Source: Balanoglossus misakiensis (Eukaryota; Hemichordata). From it: a DNA stretch of 64,000 bases. The position numbers were made by a program, and so were the translations under genes. Shown piece after piece: positions 62,806-64,000 of the stretch; position 1 is the first letter of the stretch; the number at the start of each line of letters is the position of its first letter. The stretch covers positions 6,944,001-7,008,000 of the forward strand of contig CM082583.2 in the NCBI GenBank assembly GCA_040954595.2. Reading direction: 5' to 3'. The notes under the pieces are model-generated. The model made no database searches. It had not been told where the DNA came from and saw only the letters and a program-made list of their open reading frames with translations.

Positions 62806-63998
62806 ATGCACAACATGAAAACTACAATTCCCATTCTGATTGTCGTTTCTTTGGTGAGAATTCACAGTTTAGACAATGGAGTCGCGTTGACCCCTCCGAT
62901 GGGCTGGATTGTGTGGGAGAGATTTCGGTGCAACATCGACTGTGTGAGTGATCCCGATAATTGCATCAGGTAGGGGTCGTACGCTCTACCACAGGCAGTC
63001 GAGTTCATCTCAAGCGATAATGGCTTTACCATGGCAGACAAAAACATCGTCAGTTTGACTGGGTACATGCCATAGTACAGTGTATATGATTGTTTATCCG
63101 ATATCATTCGAAGGCCCCATTCAAATCTTATACTTTCTTCTTTTTTCTGTACATTTCTTACCCAACGCGACATGACATTTTCTGTACGAAGTGAGAAGTT
63201 ATTCCAAGAAACCATCTACCGTATGGCAGCCGACGGTTACAGAGATGCAGGCTATCAGTACGTGAATCTGGATGATTGTTGGATGTCGAACGAAAGAGAC
63301 GGGTCCGGGCGGTTGTATGCGAATAAGACCAGGTTCCCCAGTGGAATCAAATCTTTGGTTCAATATGTAAGCAATAAACAGTGTGTTGGGTAGTAATGAG
63401 TTTAATTGGTAACGACACAGTCCCTCTACACACTTGAGGGACTGTGGTAACGAAAACGGTTCGGGCAGAATATGACCAGTGTGTCGGTACCCGTAGGCCC
63501 TATTACACAGCCTCCGTACAGACACCTGTTGCATGTTGTTCACCCTTTTGTTCGTAGTCTATTGGCTATTCTCACAATTGTCTTGGTACCATGCAGGCTT
63601 AATAGTACTTTTGTATTCAGATACGATCAGAACGCAAATGGGATCAAACCATAGTTCTACTGTCTGTGATAAAACTGATGCGTATATCGTTGTTTCAAGA
63701 CAATTGATTATGCTGTCTGCTAATACAGGCCAACTCCAAGGGAATCAAACTTGGCATCTACGAAGACGTCGGCGCTCTAACGTGCGCCGGTTACCCGGGG
63801 AGCCTGGGCCACATGGAGACGGACGCACAGACGTTTGCTGACTGGGGCGTCGATTACCTGAAATTCGACGGCTGCTTCTCGTTGCCATGGAGAATGGACC
63901 ATGATTATCCGGAGATGACGAGGGCGCTGAACAAGACTGGGAGACCCATCGTGTTTTCCTGCGAATGGCCGTTTTACCAACATGAAATATTCATTAAG
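62806..63998 (+). CDS. GLA: Alpha-galactosidase A / NAGA family glycosidase, 5' part (cut by window end)
   Basis: Lysosomal or secreted GH27 retaining glycosidase. Exons: 62806-62969, 63192-63366, 63729-63998; the last three bases of exon 3 are followed by GT at the window edge, a likely donor, so the rest of the gene lies beyond 64000. The first ~23 residues form a signal peptide ([18 protein letters not shown]) before [13 protein letters not shown], the usual mature start; an in-frame ATG at 62815 is a second possible start. WERFRCN, the substrate-binding LDDCW and the nucleophile Asp in LKFDGC are intact; the acid/base Asp is not in view. The specificity motif reads CEWPF. Human GLA has CEWPL (E203, L206) and human NAGA has CSWPA (S188, A191), so alpha-galactosidase specificity is more likely. 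CAGYPGS also favours GLA. Orthology is not certain, because invertebrates often have one ancestral GLA/NAGA gene. Confidence 0.88.
63416..63449. mobile_element. Short hairpin element, copy 2 (possible mobile element)
   Basis: CACAGTCCCTC at 63416-63426 pairs with GAGGGACTGTG at 63436-63446; the element is taken to end with GTA. ACGA borders it on both sides (63412-63415 and 63450-63453). It lies in intron 2 of the alpha-galactosidase-type gene and shares both arms with 22326-22364. Confidence 0.5.
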
Positions 63999-64000
63999 GT

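Overview
The window is animal nuclear DNA. Genes are split by many short exons with GT-AG introns, UTRs are long and AT-rich, and short dispersed repeats sit in introns. Every recognised product is a eukaryotic protein (kinesins, an ESCRT-I subunit, an OTU deubiquitinase, a lysosomal alpha-galactosidase-type enzyme). A kinesin of the sea-urchin kinesin-C/KCBP type next to a vertebrate-like NUDT2-KIF24-UBAP1 block suggests an invertebrate deuterostome, perhaps a hemichordate, echinoderm or cephalochordate. That is inference; the species is not determined.

Layout: (1) 310-11136, minus: 30-exon C-terminal-motor kinesin-14 (kinesin-C/KCBP-like, 1610 aa). (2) 11137-13297: its upstream region with a duplicated ~118-bp segment, then 3' sequence of the next gene. 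(3) 13298-15554, minus: six-exon 326-aa protein with a PH-like domain, family not recognised. (4) 17159-20792, plus: 12-exon 404-aa RING / coiled-coil / UBR-box-like zinc-finger protein, predicted E3 ubiquitin ligase. (5) 21471-22077, minus: NUDT2. (6) 25655-36108, plus: KIF24, 1501 aa, with SAM and kinesin-13 motor. (7) 40137-43778, minus: UBAP1, 522 aa. (8) 45473-46448, plus: small unrecognised 92-aa protein. (9) 50756-59264, plus: OTUD7/Cezanne-type deubiquitinase, 881 aa, with two A20-type fingers. (10) 62806-window end, plus: 5' part of an alpha-galactosidase A / NAGA-family gene.

Exon chains were built by hand from splice signals and reading phase; each complete model closes in frame from ATG to stop, which is the main support for exon boundaries. 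There is no operon-like organisation. The strongest biological point is that NUDT2(-), KIF24(+), UBAP1(-) keep the order and relative orientation of human 9p13.3, including the head-to-head NUDT2/KIF24 pair and the tail-to-tail KIF24/UBAP1 pair. Three proteins concern ubiquitin (the RING/UBR-like protein, UBAP1, OTUD7) and two are microtubule motors, but nothing shows that they form one pathway.

The non-coding sequence contains two small mobile-element families: TTAA-flanked MITE-like elements with CCC...GGG ends (two full copies, two relics), and a very short hairpin element (34-39 bp) found twice, each time bordered by a perfect 4-bp direct repeat.
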